64,000 nucleotides of DNA from Terracoccus sp. 273MFTsu3.1 (GTDB lineage Bacteria > Actinomycetota > Actinomycetes > Actinomycetales > Dermatophilaceae), in NCBI RefSeq assembly GCF_000383675.1, contig NZ_KB911822.1, positions 434,001 to 498,000 on the forward strand, written 5' to 3'. The translations under genes and the position numbers were made by a program. The notes beneath the pieces were generated by a model. The model was not told where the DNA came from, did no database searches, and saw only the letters and a list, made by a program, of their open reading frames with translations. Positions 16,495-25,007 of the stretch are shown in pieces; position 1 is the stretch's first letter, and every line of letters starts with the position of its first letter.

Positions 16495-17670
16495 ATGCTC
16501 CGCTCGCTGTACTCCGGCATCTCGGGCCTGCGCGCCCACCAGACCATGCTCGACGTCACCGGCAACAACATCGCCAACGTCAACACGACCGGCTTCAAGG
16601 GTTCCTCGACCCAGTTCCAGGACACCCTGTCGCAGCTGACGCAGGGCGCCTCCGGGCCCCAGGGGCTCACGGGCGGCACCAACCCCGCGCAGATCGGCCT
16701 CGGCGTGCGCGTCGCCGGCGTGACGACGAGCTTCACGCAGGGCTCCGCCCAGACGACGGGCAAGGCCACCGACATGATGATCTCCGGTGACGGGTTCTTC
16801 GTCACGAACAAGGGCGGCCAGCAGTACTTCACCCGCGCGGGCTCGTTCGGGCTGGACGCCTCGGGTCATCTCGTCGGCCCCGACGGCGGCATCCTCCAGG
16901 GTTGGCTCGGCGACGCCTCCGGGCGGGTCAACACCGGCGGCCCGACCACCGACCTCCTGCTCACCCCGACGACGACGATGCCCGCCAGGGCGACGACGAG
17001 CGTCTCCGTCAGCGGCAACCTGCCGTCGGACGCGGCGGCCGGCACCTCGCTGCAGCGCGACATCCAGGTCTACGACGCGAGCGGTGTCGCCCGCAGCCTC
17101 TCGATGACCTTCACGCGCACCGCCGCAGGCTGGAACGTCTCGGCGGCCGACGCGTCCGGGGCCACCGGTACCGGCAGCCTGACCTTCGTCGACGGCAAGC
17201 AGTCGACGCCCGGCTCGGTGACGGTCGGCGGCATCAGCGTCGACCTCGGTGCCGTCAGCGGCTACGCGGGCAGCGCGACGGTCGCCGCGACGGGCCAGGA
17301 CGGCTACAAGGCCGGCAACCTCGAGGCGTTCAGCCTCGGTGCCGACGGATCGCTCGTCGGCGCCTTCAGCAACGGCGTCCGTCAGACCGTCGGTCGGGTC
17401 GCACTGGCACGCTTCACCAATCCCGAGGGCCTCGAGAAGGCCGGTGACTCGTCCTACTCGAGCACGGCGAACTCCGGTGGCCCCCAGATCGGCCAGGCCG
17501 GCGACGCGGGCTTCGGCTCGCTCGTCGGTGGCGCCCTCGAGATGAGCAACGTCGACCTCTCGCAGGAGTTCACCAACCTCATCGTCGCCCAGCGCGGCTT
17601 CCAGGCGAACGCCCGCATCATCACGACCTCCGACCAGGTGCTCCAGGAGCTCGTCGACCTCAAGCGGTGA
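16495..17670 (+). CDS. flgE: Flagellar hook protein FlgE
   Basis: The 391-residue protein polymerises into the hook. The axial N-terminal motif (YSGISGLRAHQTMLDVTGNN, then IANVNTTGFKGS) and the C-terminal motif (SNVDLSQEFTNLIVAQRGFQ, then ANARIITTSDQVLQELVDLK) are typical. No second FlgE-like gene (FlgF or FlgG) is seen in the window, so how the distal rod is built is unclear. It ends the flgB-flgE cluster and a sigma-28-type promoter for flbD begins 2 bases after its stop. Confidence 0.95.
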   Translation: MLRSLYSGISGLRAHQTMLDVTGNNIANVNTTGFKGSSTQFQDTLSQLTQGASGPQGLTGGTNPAQIGLGVRVAGVTTSFTQGSAQTTGKATDMMISGDGFFVTNKGGQQYFTRAGSFGLDASGHLVGPDGGILQGWLGDASGRVNTGGPTTDLLLTPTTTMPARATTSVSVSGNLPSDAAAGTSLQRDIQVYDASGVARSLSMTFTRTAAGWNVSAADASGATGTGSLTFVDGKQSTPGSVTVGGISVDLGAVSGYAGSATVAATGQDGYKAGNLEAFSLGADGSLVGAFSNGVRQTVGRVALARFTNPEGLEKAGDSSYSSTANSGGPQIGQAGDAGFGSLVGGALEMSNVDLSQEFTNLIVAQRGFQANARIITTSDQVLQELVDLKR

Positions 17671-17672
17671 CC

Positions 17673-17699
17673 TAACGCCCGTCGGCGTCCTGCCGATAG
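17673..17699 (+). promoter_or_regulatory. Sigma-28-type promoter for flbD-motA-motB
   Basis: TAAC, 15 bases, then GCCGATAG lies in the 74-base gap between flgE and flbD. The distance from the end of the box to the flbD start is 45 bases. Confidence 0.88.
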
Positions 17700-17744
17700 A
17701 GGGGGGCGGAGGCGAGGAGCAGCCCCGCCCCCCGAAAGGGCCCC

Positions 17745-18017
17745 ATGATCGCAGTCACCCGTCTGAACGGGTCACGCTTCGCGGTGAACCCCGATCTCAT
17801 CGAGCGCGTCCAGGAGAACCCGGACACGACGCTCGTCATGGTCGGGGGAGCCACGTACGTCGTGCGCGAGAGCCTGCCCCAGATCATCGCCCTCATCGCC
17901 GACTTCCGCGCACTCGTCATCGCCGCGGCGCAGTCCCTCACCGCCGGGGACCTTCCCCAGCCGAGCGTCCTCAGGGCTGCCCCGTCACCCACGCCCCTGC
18001 GGCCCACCGAGCACTGA
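17745..18017 (+). CDS. flbD: FlbD family flagellar protein
   Basis: The 90-residue protein has the short FlbD core (residues 1-60: MIAVTRLNGSRFAVNPDLIE, then TLVMVGGATYVVRES). Genes of this family sit next to motAB in many Gram-positive flagellar loci (SwrD in Bacillus, which raises motor power). This is not the sigma-54 activator FlbD of Caulobacter. The last 30 residues are a Pro-rich tail. It is 9 bases upstream of motA. Confidence 0.88.
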   Translation: MIAVTRLNGSRFAVNPDLIERVQENPDTTLVMVGGATYVVRESLPQIIALIADFRALVIAAAQSLTAGDLPQPSVLRAAPSPTPLRPTEH

Positions 18018-18026
18018 GGAGCACCG

Positions 18027-18842
18027 ATGGACCCCTCACTCATCATCGGCCTCGTGCTCGCGTTCGGGTCCGTGGTCGCGATCGTGACCCTCGAGGGCTC
18101 GCACATCTCCTCGCTCCTGCTGCCGCCGCCGATGATCCTCGTCTTCGGGGCGACCATCGCCGTGGGCCTGGCCGGCAACACCGTCAAGGACACCCTGCGC
18201 GCCTTCAAGGCCGTGCCCCGCGCCTTCCTCGGCAAGGCGCCCAAGCCCTCGGACAGCATCGCCGGAATCATCTCCCTCGCCGAGAAGGCCCGCGCGGAGG
18301 GGCTGCTCGCCCTCGAGGCCGAGGCGAGCGACTCGAAGGACCCGTTCCTGTCGGGCGCACTTCAGAACGTCGCGGACGGCACGGACGCCGAGGAGCTGCG
18401 CGTCCTCATGGAGGACCAGATCGCGACGAAGGCGCGGGTCGACCACGCGGACTCGAAGTTCTTCGCCGCCCTCGGCGGCTACGCCCCGACCATCGGGATC
18501 ATCGGCACCGTCGTGTCGCTCACCCACGTGCTCGAGAACCTCTCCTCCCCGGACGAGCTCGGGCCGATGATCGCGAGTGCCTTCGTCGCGACGCTCTGGG
18601 GCCTGCTGTCGGCGAACTTCATCTGGCTGCCGATCTCGGCGCGCATCAAGCGCCTCAGCGAGCTCGAGGTCGAGCGCATGAACCTCGTCATGGAGGGAGT
18701 GCTCGCCGTCCAGGGCGGCGCGCAGCCGCTCCTGCTCGCCGACCGCCTCCGCGCCATGGTCGCCGAGGCCGGCGCCACGGACAAGGGCAGGACCAAGGGC
18801 AAGGGCGCCGACGACGGTGAGAAGGCGCCGGCCGCCGCATGA
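18027..18842 (+). CDS. motA: Flagellar stator protein MotA
   Basis: The 271-residue protein is the stator subunit with four membrane helices. Helices 1 and 2 are near residues 5-25 and 30-52. The cytoplasmic loop carries the charged torque residues, and helices 3 and 4 lie at about 147-200 (YAPTIGIIGTVVSLTHVLEN is the proline-containing helix 3). It overlaps motB by 4 bases. With MotB it forms an ion channel that drives FliG. Confidence 0.95.
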   Translation: MDPSLIIGLVLAFGSVVAIVTLEGSHISSLLLPPPMILVFGATIAVGLAGNTVKDTLRAFKAVPRAFLGKAPKPSDSIAGIISLAEKARAEGLLALEAEASDSKDPFLSGALQNVADGTDAEELRVLMEDQIATKARVDHADSKFFAALGGYAPTIGIIGTVVSLTHVLENLSSPDELGPMIASAFVATLWGLLSANFIWLPISARIKRLSELEVERMNLVMEGVLAVQGGAQPLLLADRLRAMVAEAGATDKGRTKGKGADDGEKAPAAA

Positions 18843-19636
18843 GCCGCCGCCGCCGCTCCCGCAAGCCTCCCGAGGAGTTCCACGTCGACGAGAGGTGGGC
18901 CGTGTCCTACATGGACATGATCACCGTCCTCTTCTGCCTCTTCGTCGTGCTCTACGCGATGTCGACGGTCGACAAGAACCGGTTCGAGAAGCTGCGCAAC
19001 TCCCTCGCCACCGGTTTCGGCACGACGATCAGCCAGAAGATCGACACGGCGTCGGGGACCGTCGTCCCGCCGAAGGCGGCGAGCAAGGACAAGGAGGGCT
19101 TCGCCGACCTCGCGCTCGCCGTCAAGGACGTCCGCAAGTTCACGGCCCTGGCCGAGCAGATGAGCAGGCGCCTCGCCGTCGAGGGCCTCGAGAAGGACGT
19201 GCAGTTCCACATCGACCAGCGTGGCCTCACGGTGCGGCTCGTGGGGTCGCAGACCTTCTTCAGCCCGGACAGCGTCACCCTGACCCCGCGCGCGTACCGG
19301 ATCATGCGGGCCATCACACCGGTCATCGTCGGGACCCGCCTGCAGGTGTCGGTCGAGGGTCACGCGGCGAACCTCATCACCGCCTTCCCGTCCGTCTGGG
19401 AGCTGTCGGCCGAGCGGGCCACGAAGGTGGCGCGCTACATGGTCGAGCGGGGCGGCATGCCCGGGCCGCGTATCGGCGCCACCGGCTACGGCTCCTCACG
19501 ACCTGCGAGCACGGGGACGACCGCGGCGGACTACCGCCAGAACCGGCGCGTCGACATCGTCGTGCTCTCCGACCAGCCGGAGAAGGTCCGCGCCCTGATC
19601 CCCGAAGCGCTCAAGGCGCGCGTCGGTCACTCCTGA
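18839..19636 (+). CDS. motB: Flagellar stator protein MotB
   Basis: The 265-residue protein has a basic N-terminus, a single membrane helix (about residues 22-42) with the ion-binding Asp at about residue 26 (SYMDMITVLFCLFVVLYA), and a C-terminal OmpA/MotB domain that binds peptidoglycan (VEGHAANLI, then YRQNRRVDIVVL). All expected elements are present. No fliL gene follows it, in contrast to many flagellar loci. Confidence 0.95.
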   Translation: MSRRRRSRKPPEEFHVDERWAVSYMDMITVLFCLFVVLYAMSTVDKNRFEKLRNSLATGFGTTISQKIDTASGTVVPPKAASKDKEGFADLALAVKDVRKFTALAEQMSRRLAVEGLEKDVQFHIDQRGLTVRLVGSQTFFSPDSVTLTPRAYRIMRAITPVIVGTRLQVSVEGHAANLITAFPSVWELSAERATKVARYMVERGGMPGPRIGATGYGSSRPASTGTTAADYRQNRRVDIVVLSDQPEKVRALIPEALKARVGHS

Positions 19637-19654
19637 GCCGGACCGTCCCCGCCC

Positions 19655-19681
19655 TAACGGGATCACCTCGGCTGCCGATAG
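19655..19681 (+). promoter_or_regulatory. Sigma-28-type promoter for the fliM export-gate operon
   Basis: TAAC, 15 bases, then GCCGATAG ends only 8 bases upstream of the most likely fliM start at 19690. A transcript starting 6 to 8 bases downstream of the box would be leaderless or nearly so. Confidence 0.85.
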
Positions 19682-19689
19682 TGGGCCTC

Positions 19690-20670
19690 GTGACTGTGCA
19701 CGACGTCGGGGCGACCGCGGAGCTGGCCGTGGAGGCATACGACTTCCGGCGTCCGACGACGCTGGCCCGTGAGCACAGCCGCGTCCTCGAGGCCGCCTTC
19801 GACTCCTTCGCCCGCCAGTGGGGCACCCAGCTGACCGCCAAGGTGCGCACCAAGTCGACCGCGACGACCGAGTCGGTCGTCGTGCAGACGTACGACGAGT
19901 ACGTCGCGTCGCTGCCGACGGTGACGTGCATGGTCCGCTGCGTGCTCGGCGACACCCCCGCGAAGATGGTCGTCCAGTTCCCGACGCCCGCGGCCCTCGG
20001 CTGGGTGGCGCGGATGCTCGGCGGCAGCTCGGACAAGGCCGGGCTCGAACGCAAGCTGACCCCGATCGAGCACGCCCTCGTCAAGGCTCTCGTCGAGGAG
20101 GCCCTCGACGTCCTCGCGTACTCGCTCGGGCCGCTCCTGCCCGCCGAGGCCCGCGTCGAGTCGATCCAGTACAACTCGCAGTTCGCCCAGGCTGCCGCGA
20201 CCTCTGACCTCATGGTCGTCGTGACGTGCGGCCTGCAGGTGGGCGAGACCACGTCGGCCGTGACGTTCGCGATCCCGGCCGACACGCTGCTGCCGCAGCT
20301 CGGCGCCGTCAACCCGGTGGCCAGCAGCGACAACGCCGCCGCGCTGACGCGCGAGCAGGTCGCCCAGGTCCCGGTCGAGGTCGCCGTGCGTCTCGCGCCC
20401 GTCTCCGTCACCCCCGAGCAGGTCCTCGCCCTCGCGGTCGGCGACACCCTGTCGCTGCCGCACCACTCGCGCGAGCCGTTCGTCGTCACCGTGGGCGGTC
20501 AGGACCTCGCCCGGGCGATGGTCGTACGCGCGGGGGCCCGTGCCGCCGCCCGCATCGTCTCGCTCGTGCACCCGACGCCGGGGGAGCTCGCGGACGACGC
20601 GTCACCGCAGCGTCGTCGGCCGGCCATGGTTTCCGACGCATCCGTCCCGACCCAGGAGAACCGTCCGTGA
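19690..20670 (+). CDS. fliM: Flagellar motor switch protein FliM
   Basis: The 326-residue protein has the FliM middle domain (about residues 25-190: AFDSFARQWGTQLTAKVR through KLTPIEHALVKALVEEAL) and the C-terminal SpoA-like domain (about 225-290). The usual N-terminal CheY-binding peptide (consensus LSQxEIDALL) is absent: the protein starts directly with the helix before the middle domain. Three GTG codons (19681, 19690, 19696) could start it; 19681 overlaps the promoter, so 19690 or 19696 is preferred. It overlaps fliN by 4 bases. Confidence 0.92.
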   Translation: MTVHDVGATAELAVEAYDFRRPTTLAREHSRVLEAAFDSFARQWGTQLTAKVRTKSTATTESVVVQTYDEYVASLPTVTCMVRCVLGDTPAKMVVQFPTPAALGWVARMLGGSSDKAGLERKLTPIEHALVKALVEEALDVLAYSLGPLLPAEARVESIQYNSQFAQAAATSDLMVVVTCGLQVGETTSAVTFAIPADTLLPQLGAVNPVASSDNAAALTREQVAQVPVEVAVRLAPVSVTPEQVLALAVGDTLSLPHHSREPFVVTVGGQDLARAMVVRAGARAAARIVSLVHPTPGELADDASPQRRRPAMVSDASVPTQENRP

Positions 20671-21368
20671 GCACCGCAACCCTCGCCTCTGCCGCCGAGC
20701 ACCTCGTCGCCTCGCTCCCCGTCCCGGGTCTGCGCGTCCTGGGGCAGGTCGGGCCGGAGGCGCTGGCCGGCCTGGCCGGGCTCTCCGACGCTGCCGTCCT
20801 GTCCGCCTCCCACGTCGGGCCGGAGCCGGCCGAGCTCGTGCTGGTCGTGCTCGACCCCGGCTTCGTCGGCGAGGCGGGCGGTGACCCGTCCGCGTCCGCG
20901 ACGGTCGTGCTGCGCCCGGCGTTCGAGCGCGCGGCTGCCGCCCTCGGCCCGGGCGTCCTGGGACAGCTCGTCGACGGCGACCCTGCGGGGCTGCTGACCG
21001 ACCCGGACGGCACGGCCCTCTTCGAGATCTCGGACGGGAGCGCACCCTTCGGGTGGCTCGCCGTCCGTCGGCACGCCGTCGCCGGCAACGCCTCGCACGT
21101 CGGGTCGGCATCGTTCGACGGGCGGCTCCGGCGCATCCAGGACGTCGAGATGGCGCTGACCGTCGAGATCGGCCGCACCCGCATGAGCGTCCGCGAGGCG
21201 CTGTCGATGGAGCCCGGCACCGTCGTCGAGCTCGACCGGTCCGCCGGCGCCCCTGTAGACGTCCTGCTCAACGGTCGTCGGATCGCCGTCGGCGAGGTCG
21301 TCGTCGTCGACCAGGACTACGCCGTGCGCATCTCACGGATCCTCGACACCGCCGAGGCCCGGCCCTGA
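20667..21368 (+). CDS. fliN: Flagellar motor switch protein FliN
   Basis: The 233-residue protein ends in a SpoA/FliN domain (about residues 155-233: DVEMALTVEIGRTRMSVREA, then LNGRRIAVGEVVVVDQDY), which assembles at the base of the C-ring. The first 150 residues are a weakly conserved Ala/Leu-rich domain comparable in position to the CheC-like part of FliY. I see no clear CheC active-site motif. It overlaps fliM and abuts fliO. Confidence 0.92.
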   Translation: MSTATLASAAEHLVASLPVPGLRVLGQVGPEALAGLAGLSDAAVLSASHVGPEPAELVLVVLDPGFVGEAGGDPSASATVVLRPAFERAAAALGPGVLGQLVDGDPAGLLTDPDGTALFEISDGSAPFGWLAVRRHAVAGNASHVGSASFDGRLRRIQDVEMALTVEIGRTRMSVREALSMEPGTVVELDRSAGAPVDVLLNGRRIAVGEVVVVDQDYAVRISRILDTAEARP

Positions 21369-21908
21369 ATGGACTCGCTCATCCTGGGCCTCCGGGTCCT
21401 CGTGTCGCTCGGCGCGGTGTTCGGGCTCATGTGGCTCATCCAGCACCGCCTGCGCGCGGGCAACCCGGGCCTGCGCGCCAAGCTGCTCAGCGTCGTGGCG
21501 CGACAGACGGTCGGCCCCAAGGCGTCGGTCGTGCTCGTCGACACCGACGGCAAGCGCTTCCTGCTCGGCGTCACCGAGCACGGCATCAGCGTCCTGCACA
21601 CGGCGGACGTCCCGGTGGCGGAGTCGGGTCTCGAGCTGACCGCCCCGCCCTCGGTGCCCGGCGCCGTCCCCGACCCCACCCACGACGCGGTGCCCGGGGA
21701 CCCGGGCACGCTTGCGACACAGGCGACGTCGTCGGCCGACCCGGCCATGGCGACGCGCCGGTCGGTCCGCAAGGCGTCCTTCGAGGCGGAGCTGCGGAAG
21801 CAGACCGAGGCGCAGGGCGCCGCCGGCACCCGGCCCACGGGGTCGATCCTCGAGCCGGCCACGTGGCGCCTCGCGGCCGACGCGCTCCGGTCCGGTCGGC
21901 GGTCGTGA
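21369..21908 (+). CDS. fliO: Flagellar biosynthesis protein FliO
   Basis: The 179-residue protein has one N-terminal membrane helix (about residues 4-24), then the short conserved FliO domain (VVARQTVGPKASVVLVDTDG, then LLGVTEHGISVL) and a long Pro/Ala-rich cytoplasmic tail. FliO stabilises the FliP ring during gate assembly. The position between fliN and fliP is standard. Confidence 0.88.
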   Translation: MDSLILGLRVLVSLGAVFGLMWLIQHRLRAGNPGLRAKLLSVVARQTVGPKASVVLVDTDGKRFLLGVTEHGISVLHTADVPVAESGLELTAPPSVPGAVPDPTHDAVPGDPGTLATQATSSADPAMATRRSVRKASFEAELRKQTEAQGAAGTRPTGSILEPATWRLAADALRSGRRS

Positions 21909-22840
21909 CGCCGCCCGTCGGAGAGTCCCTCCGGTGCTCCCACGGTCGTCTGCGTCGCGTGCTCTCGCTCGCGCTGCTGACCGTGCTCGCGACGTTCGCG
22001 CTCCTGCTGGCGGTGGCGTCCTCAGGACACGCCACCGAGCTGCCCGCTTCCCGTGGTGCGGTGCCCGCTGCCGCGCCGGCCGTGCCCGCTGCGGCGCCGG
22101 CCCTGCCCCAGGAACCCACGCCGGCGCCCACCCCCACGACCCCCTCGCGGACGGCCACCAAGGGCGGCGGGATCGACCTGCAGATCAACACGCCGGACAA
22201 CGCGCCCTCGTCGGCGGTCGTCACCCTCATCGGGATCAGCCTGCTGTCGGTGGCGCCGGCGCTGCTGCTCATGATGACGTCGTTCACGAAGATCTTCGTC
22301 GTCCTGGCCATGACGCGAAACGCCCTCGGGCTGGCGTCGGTCCCGCCGAACCAGGTGCTCGCCGGACTGACGCTCTTCCTGTCCCTCTTCATCATGTGGC
22401 CGGTGCTGAGTCACGTGAACACGCTCGCCGTCCAGCCCTACCTCAGCGGCGACATCGACTTCGGAGCGGCCCTCGCGGCCGGAGCCAAGCCGCTGTCCGG
22501 CTTCATGCTCGCCCACACGCGTCAGGAGGACATCGCCCTCATGACCCGGGCCGCCGGCATCGCGAACCCGGCCACCCCGGCTGCGACGCCGCTGCAGACC
22601 CTCATCCCGGCGTTCATGATCTCCGAGCTGCGCGCCGCCTTCATCATCGGCTTCGTCATCTTCATACCGTTCCTCGTCATCGACCTCGTCGTGTCGTCGG
22701 CCCTGATGTCGATGGGCATGATGATGCTGCCGCCGGTCATGGTCTCGCTGCCGTTCAAGGTGCTGCTCTTCATCCTCGTCGACGGGTGGGGGCTCATCAT
22801 CACCTCGCTCGTCCAGAGCTATGCCGGGGGAGCGACGTGA
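21905..22840 (+). CDS. fliP: Flagellar export gate protein FliP
   Basis: The 311-residue protein forms the export pore with FliQ and FliR. A cleavable signal-like helix (about residues 18-42) is followed by an unusual Pro/Ala-rich linker (about 48-80). The FliP core follows with motifs LMMTSFTKIFVVLAMTRNAL, IPAFMISELRAAFIIGF and MGMMMLPPVMVSLPFKVLLF. The core is fully conserved. It overlaps fliO and fliQ by 4 bases each. Confidence 0.96.
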   Translation: MTPPVGESLRCSHGRLRRVLSLALLTVLATFALLLAVASSGHATELPASRGAVPAAAPAVPAAAPALPQEPTPAPTPTTPSRTATKGGGIDLQINTPDNAPSSAVVTLIGISLLSVAPALLLMMTSFTKIFVVLAMTRNALGLASVPPNQVLAGLTLFLSLFIMWPVLSHVNTLAVQPYLSGDIDFGAALAAGAKPLSGFMLAHTRQEDIALMTRAAGIANPATPAATPLQTLIPAFMISELRAAFIIGFVIFIPFLVIDLVVSSALMSMGMMMLPPVMVSLPFKVLLFILVDGWGLIITSLVQSYAGGAT

Positions 22841-23112
22841 ACGCCTCCGCCGTCCTCGACATCTGCGTCCAGGCCCTCGCCGCGGCGGCCAAGCTGTCGG
22901 CCCCCGTCCTCATCACCTCGCTCGTCGTGGGTCTCGCCGTCTCGCTCGTCCAGTCGATCACCCAGCTCCAGGAGGTGACGCTCTCGTTCGTCCCGAAGGC
23001 CGTGGCCGTCGCCATCGCGCTCGCCGTGTCTGGGCACTGGATGATCGCCGAGATGGTGTCCTTCACCCAGGACCTCTTCGCCCGGATCCCGAGCCTGCTC
23101 GGCGCGGCCTGA
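22837..23112 (+). CDS. fliQ: Flagellar export gate protein FliQ
   Basis: The 91-residue protein has two membrane helices (about residues 14-38 and 52-75). The FliQ motif between them reads LAVSLVQSITQLQEVTLSFV followed by PK. GTG at 22837 overlaps the fliP stop. Length and position are exactly as expected. Confidence 0.95.
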   Translation: MNASAVLDICVQALAAAAKLSAPVLITSLVVGLAVSLVQSITQLQEVTLSFVPKAVAVAIALAVSGHWMIAEMVSFTQDLFARIPSLLGAA

Positions 23113-23118
23113 GGCGTC

Positions 23119-23877
23119 ATGCGGATCCCCATCGACCAGGCCTGGGCCGAGGCGACACTGCTGGCGGTCGTCCGGATGACGGCGTTCCTCTTCGTCGCAC
23201 CACCGTTCTCGCACAAGGCGTTTCCGGCCCGGATCAAGGCGATGCTCGGTGTCGGTCTCGGCCTCGCGGTCTCGGCCAGGGCGGGGGCGGCCTACACGAG
23301 CCGCGGCGACGCGGCCTTCGTGACGGGCCTCGTCCTCGAGCTCGTCACCGGCCTCGTCCTCGGCTTCCTCGTCTACCTCGTCTTCGCCGCACTGCAGTCT
23401 GCCGGCTCGCTCATCGACCTCGCCGGCGGCTTCCAGCTGGCTCAGGGCTATGACCCGCAGAGCATGGTCAACGGCGCGCAGTTCACCCGCCTGACACAGA
23501 TGGCCGCCCTCGCCCTGCTCTTCAGCACCGACGGCTACCAGCTCGTCATCGGCGGGCTCACGGGCACCGTCGGCCCGATCCCGCTCGGGGGTGGCATCGA
23601 CCTCGCCCGCCCCGTGGAGGCGATGGTCTCCGGGGTGACGGGCATGTTCGTGTCCGCCGTCCAGATCGCAGGGCCGCTCATGGCCGTCCTCTTCCTCGCC
23701 GACGTCGGGCTCGGGCTCCTGACCCGGGTCGCCCCGGCCCTCAACGCCTTCCAGCTCGGCTTCCCGCTCAAGATCCTCATCACCCTCGGCCTCGCGGGTG
23801 TCATGTTCCTCGCCATCCCCCGCGTCGTGTCCGCGCTCGCCCACGACGCCGCACGCCTGCTCCTGGGGGTGGCCTGA
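23119..23877 (+). CDS. fliR: Flagellar export gate protein FliR
   Basis: The 252-residue membrane protein has five to six helices and the FliR signatures (RMTAFLFVAPPFSHKAFPAR near the N-terminus, IDLAGGFQLAQGYDPQS in the middle, and LNAFQLGFPLKILITLGLAG near the C-terminus). The stop overlaps the first base of the flhB ATG. Confidence 0.95.
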   Translation: MRIPIDQAWAEATLLAVVRMTAFLFVAPPFSHKAFPARIKAMLGVGLGLAVSARAGAAYTSRGDAAFVTGLVLELVTGLVLGFLVYLVFAALQSAGSLIDLAGGFQLAQGYDPQSMVNGAQFTRLTQMAALALLFSTDGYQLVIGGLTGTVGPIPLGGGIDLARPVEAMVSGVTGMFVSAVQIAGPLMAVLFLADVGLGLLTRVAPALNAFQLGFPLKILITLGLAGVMFLAIPRVVSALAHDAARLLLGVA

Positions 23878-25007
23878 TGTCCGACGCGGGTGAACGCACC
23901 GAGCAGGCCACCGACAAGCGGATGAAGGAGGTCCGCTCCAAGGGCCAGCTGTCCAAGTCCCAGGACCTCACCGCCTGGCTCGCGGTCGGACTCGGCGCGG
24001 TCATGATCCCCGTGACGATCTCGCGCGGAGCCGACGCCAGTGCGCGCCAGCTCATGACCCTCCGATCCGTGACGGAGGACCCGGACGCAGGCCGGGCCGT
24101 CGCCGCGCTGGGCGAGGGCCTGAGCTCGATCGGGTGGACCCTGCTCCCGCTCGCAGCCGCCGTCTTCGTCGGTGTCGTCGCCGGGGGCGTGATCCAGGGC
24201 GGCGTGCACGTCAAGCGCTTCTCCCCGTCCTTCGAGCACTTCGACCTCGTCAAGGGCCTCGGCCGGATGCTCGGCAAGCAGGCCCTGTGGGGCGGGGCCA
24301 AGGCCCTCGCCAAGACGGCGGTCGTCGGGGCCGTGCTCTGGATGGTGGTGCAGGACCTCGTGCCCGTGCTCCTCACGGCCGGTGGGCTGCCGGTCTCGGG
24401 CCTCATCGCCGAGACCGGTGACGGCGCGGCCTCCCTGCTGCGCTTCGCCGTCGTCGCAGGCCTCGTGCTCGCCTTCGCCGACGTCGCGGTCGTCATGCGC
24501 CGCAACCGCGGCCGCACCCGGATGACGAAGCGCGAGGTCAAGGACGAGCACAAGACGAGCGAGGGCGACCCCCTGCTGCGCCAGCACCGCCGCTCGCGGC
24601 AGCTGTCCATGTCGCGCAACCGGATGATCGCGTCGGTCGCCTCCGCGGACGTCGTCCTGCTCAACCCGACCCACGTCGCCGTCGCCCTGGCCTACGACCC
24701 GGGTCGGTCCGCACCGCGCGTCGTGGCCAAGGGCGCCGGCACGATCGCGGCCCGGATCCGCGCCGAGGCGGAGGACAAGCGGGTGCCGATGGTGCGCGAC
24801 GTCCCGCTCGCCCGCGCGCTGCACGCGGGGTGCGAGATCGGGCAGGAGATCCCGGTCGAGCTCTACACCGCCGTGGCGGGCGTGCTCGCGTTCGTCATGG
24901 CGCTCCGGGCCCGCGGCGCGGCCGCCGGGGTCCACACCGTGCCCAGGCGGCCGGCCGCCGCGGCCTCCACCTCAACCACGTCACCCACCCCAGGAGGGCT
25001 CTCGTGA
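23877..25007 (+). CDS. flhB: Flagellar export switch protein FlhB
   Basis: The 376-residue protein has four membrane helices and a cytoplasmic domain with the autocleavage motif NPTH (about residues 263-266, in LLNPTHVAVALAYDPG) that controls the switch from hook to filament export. The start (SDAGERTEQATDKRMKEVRS) is typical. The last 40 residues are an Ala/Thr-rich extension. It overlaps flhA by 4 bases. Confidence 0.96.
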   Translation: MSDAGERTEQATDKRMKEVRSKGQLSKSQDLTAWLAVGLGAVMIPVTISRGADASARQLMTLRSVTEDPDAGRAVAALGEGLSSIGWTLLPLAAAVFVGVVAGGVIQGGVHVKRFSPSFEHFDLVKGLGRMLGKQALWGGAKALAKTAVVGAVLWMVVQDLVPVLLTAGGLPVSGLIAETGDGAASLLRFAVVAGLVLAFADVAVVMRRNRGRTRMTKREVKDEHKTSEGDPLLRQHRRSRQLSMSRNRMIASVASADVVLLNPTHVAVALAYDPGRSAPRVVAKGAGTIAARIRAEAEDKRVPMVRDVPLARALHAGCEIGQEIPVELYTAVAGVLAFVMALRARGAAAGVHTVPRRPAAAASTSTTSPTPGGLS

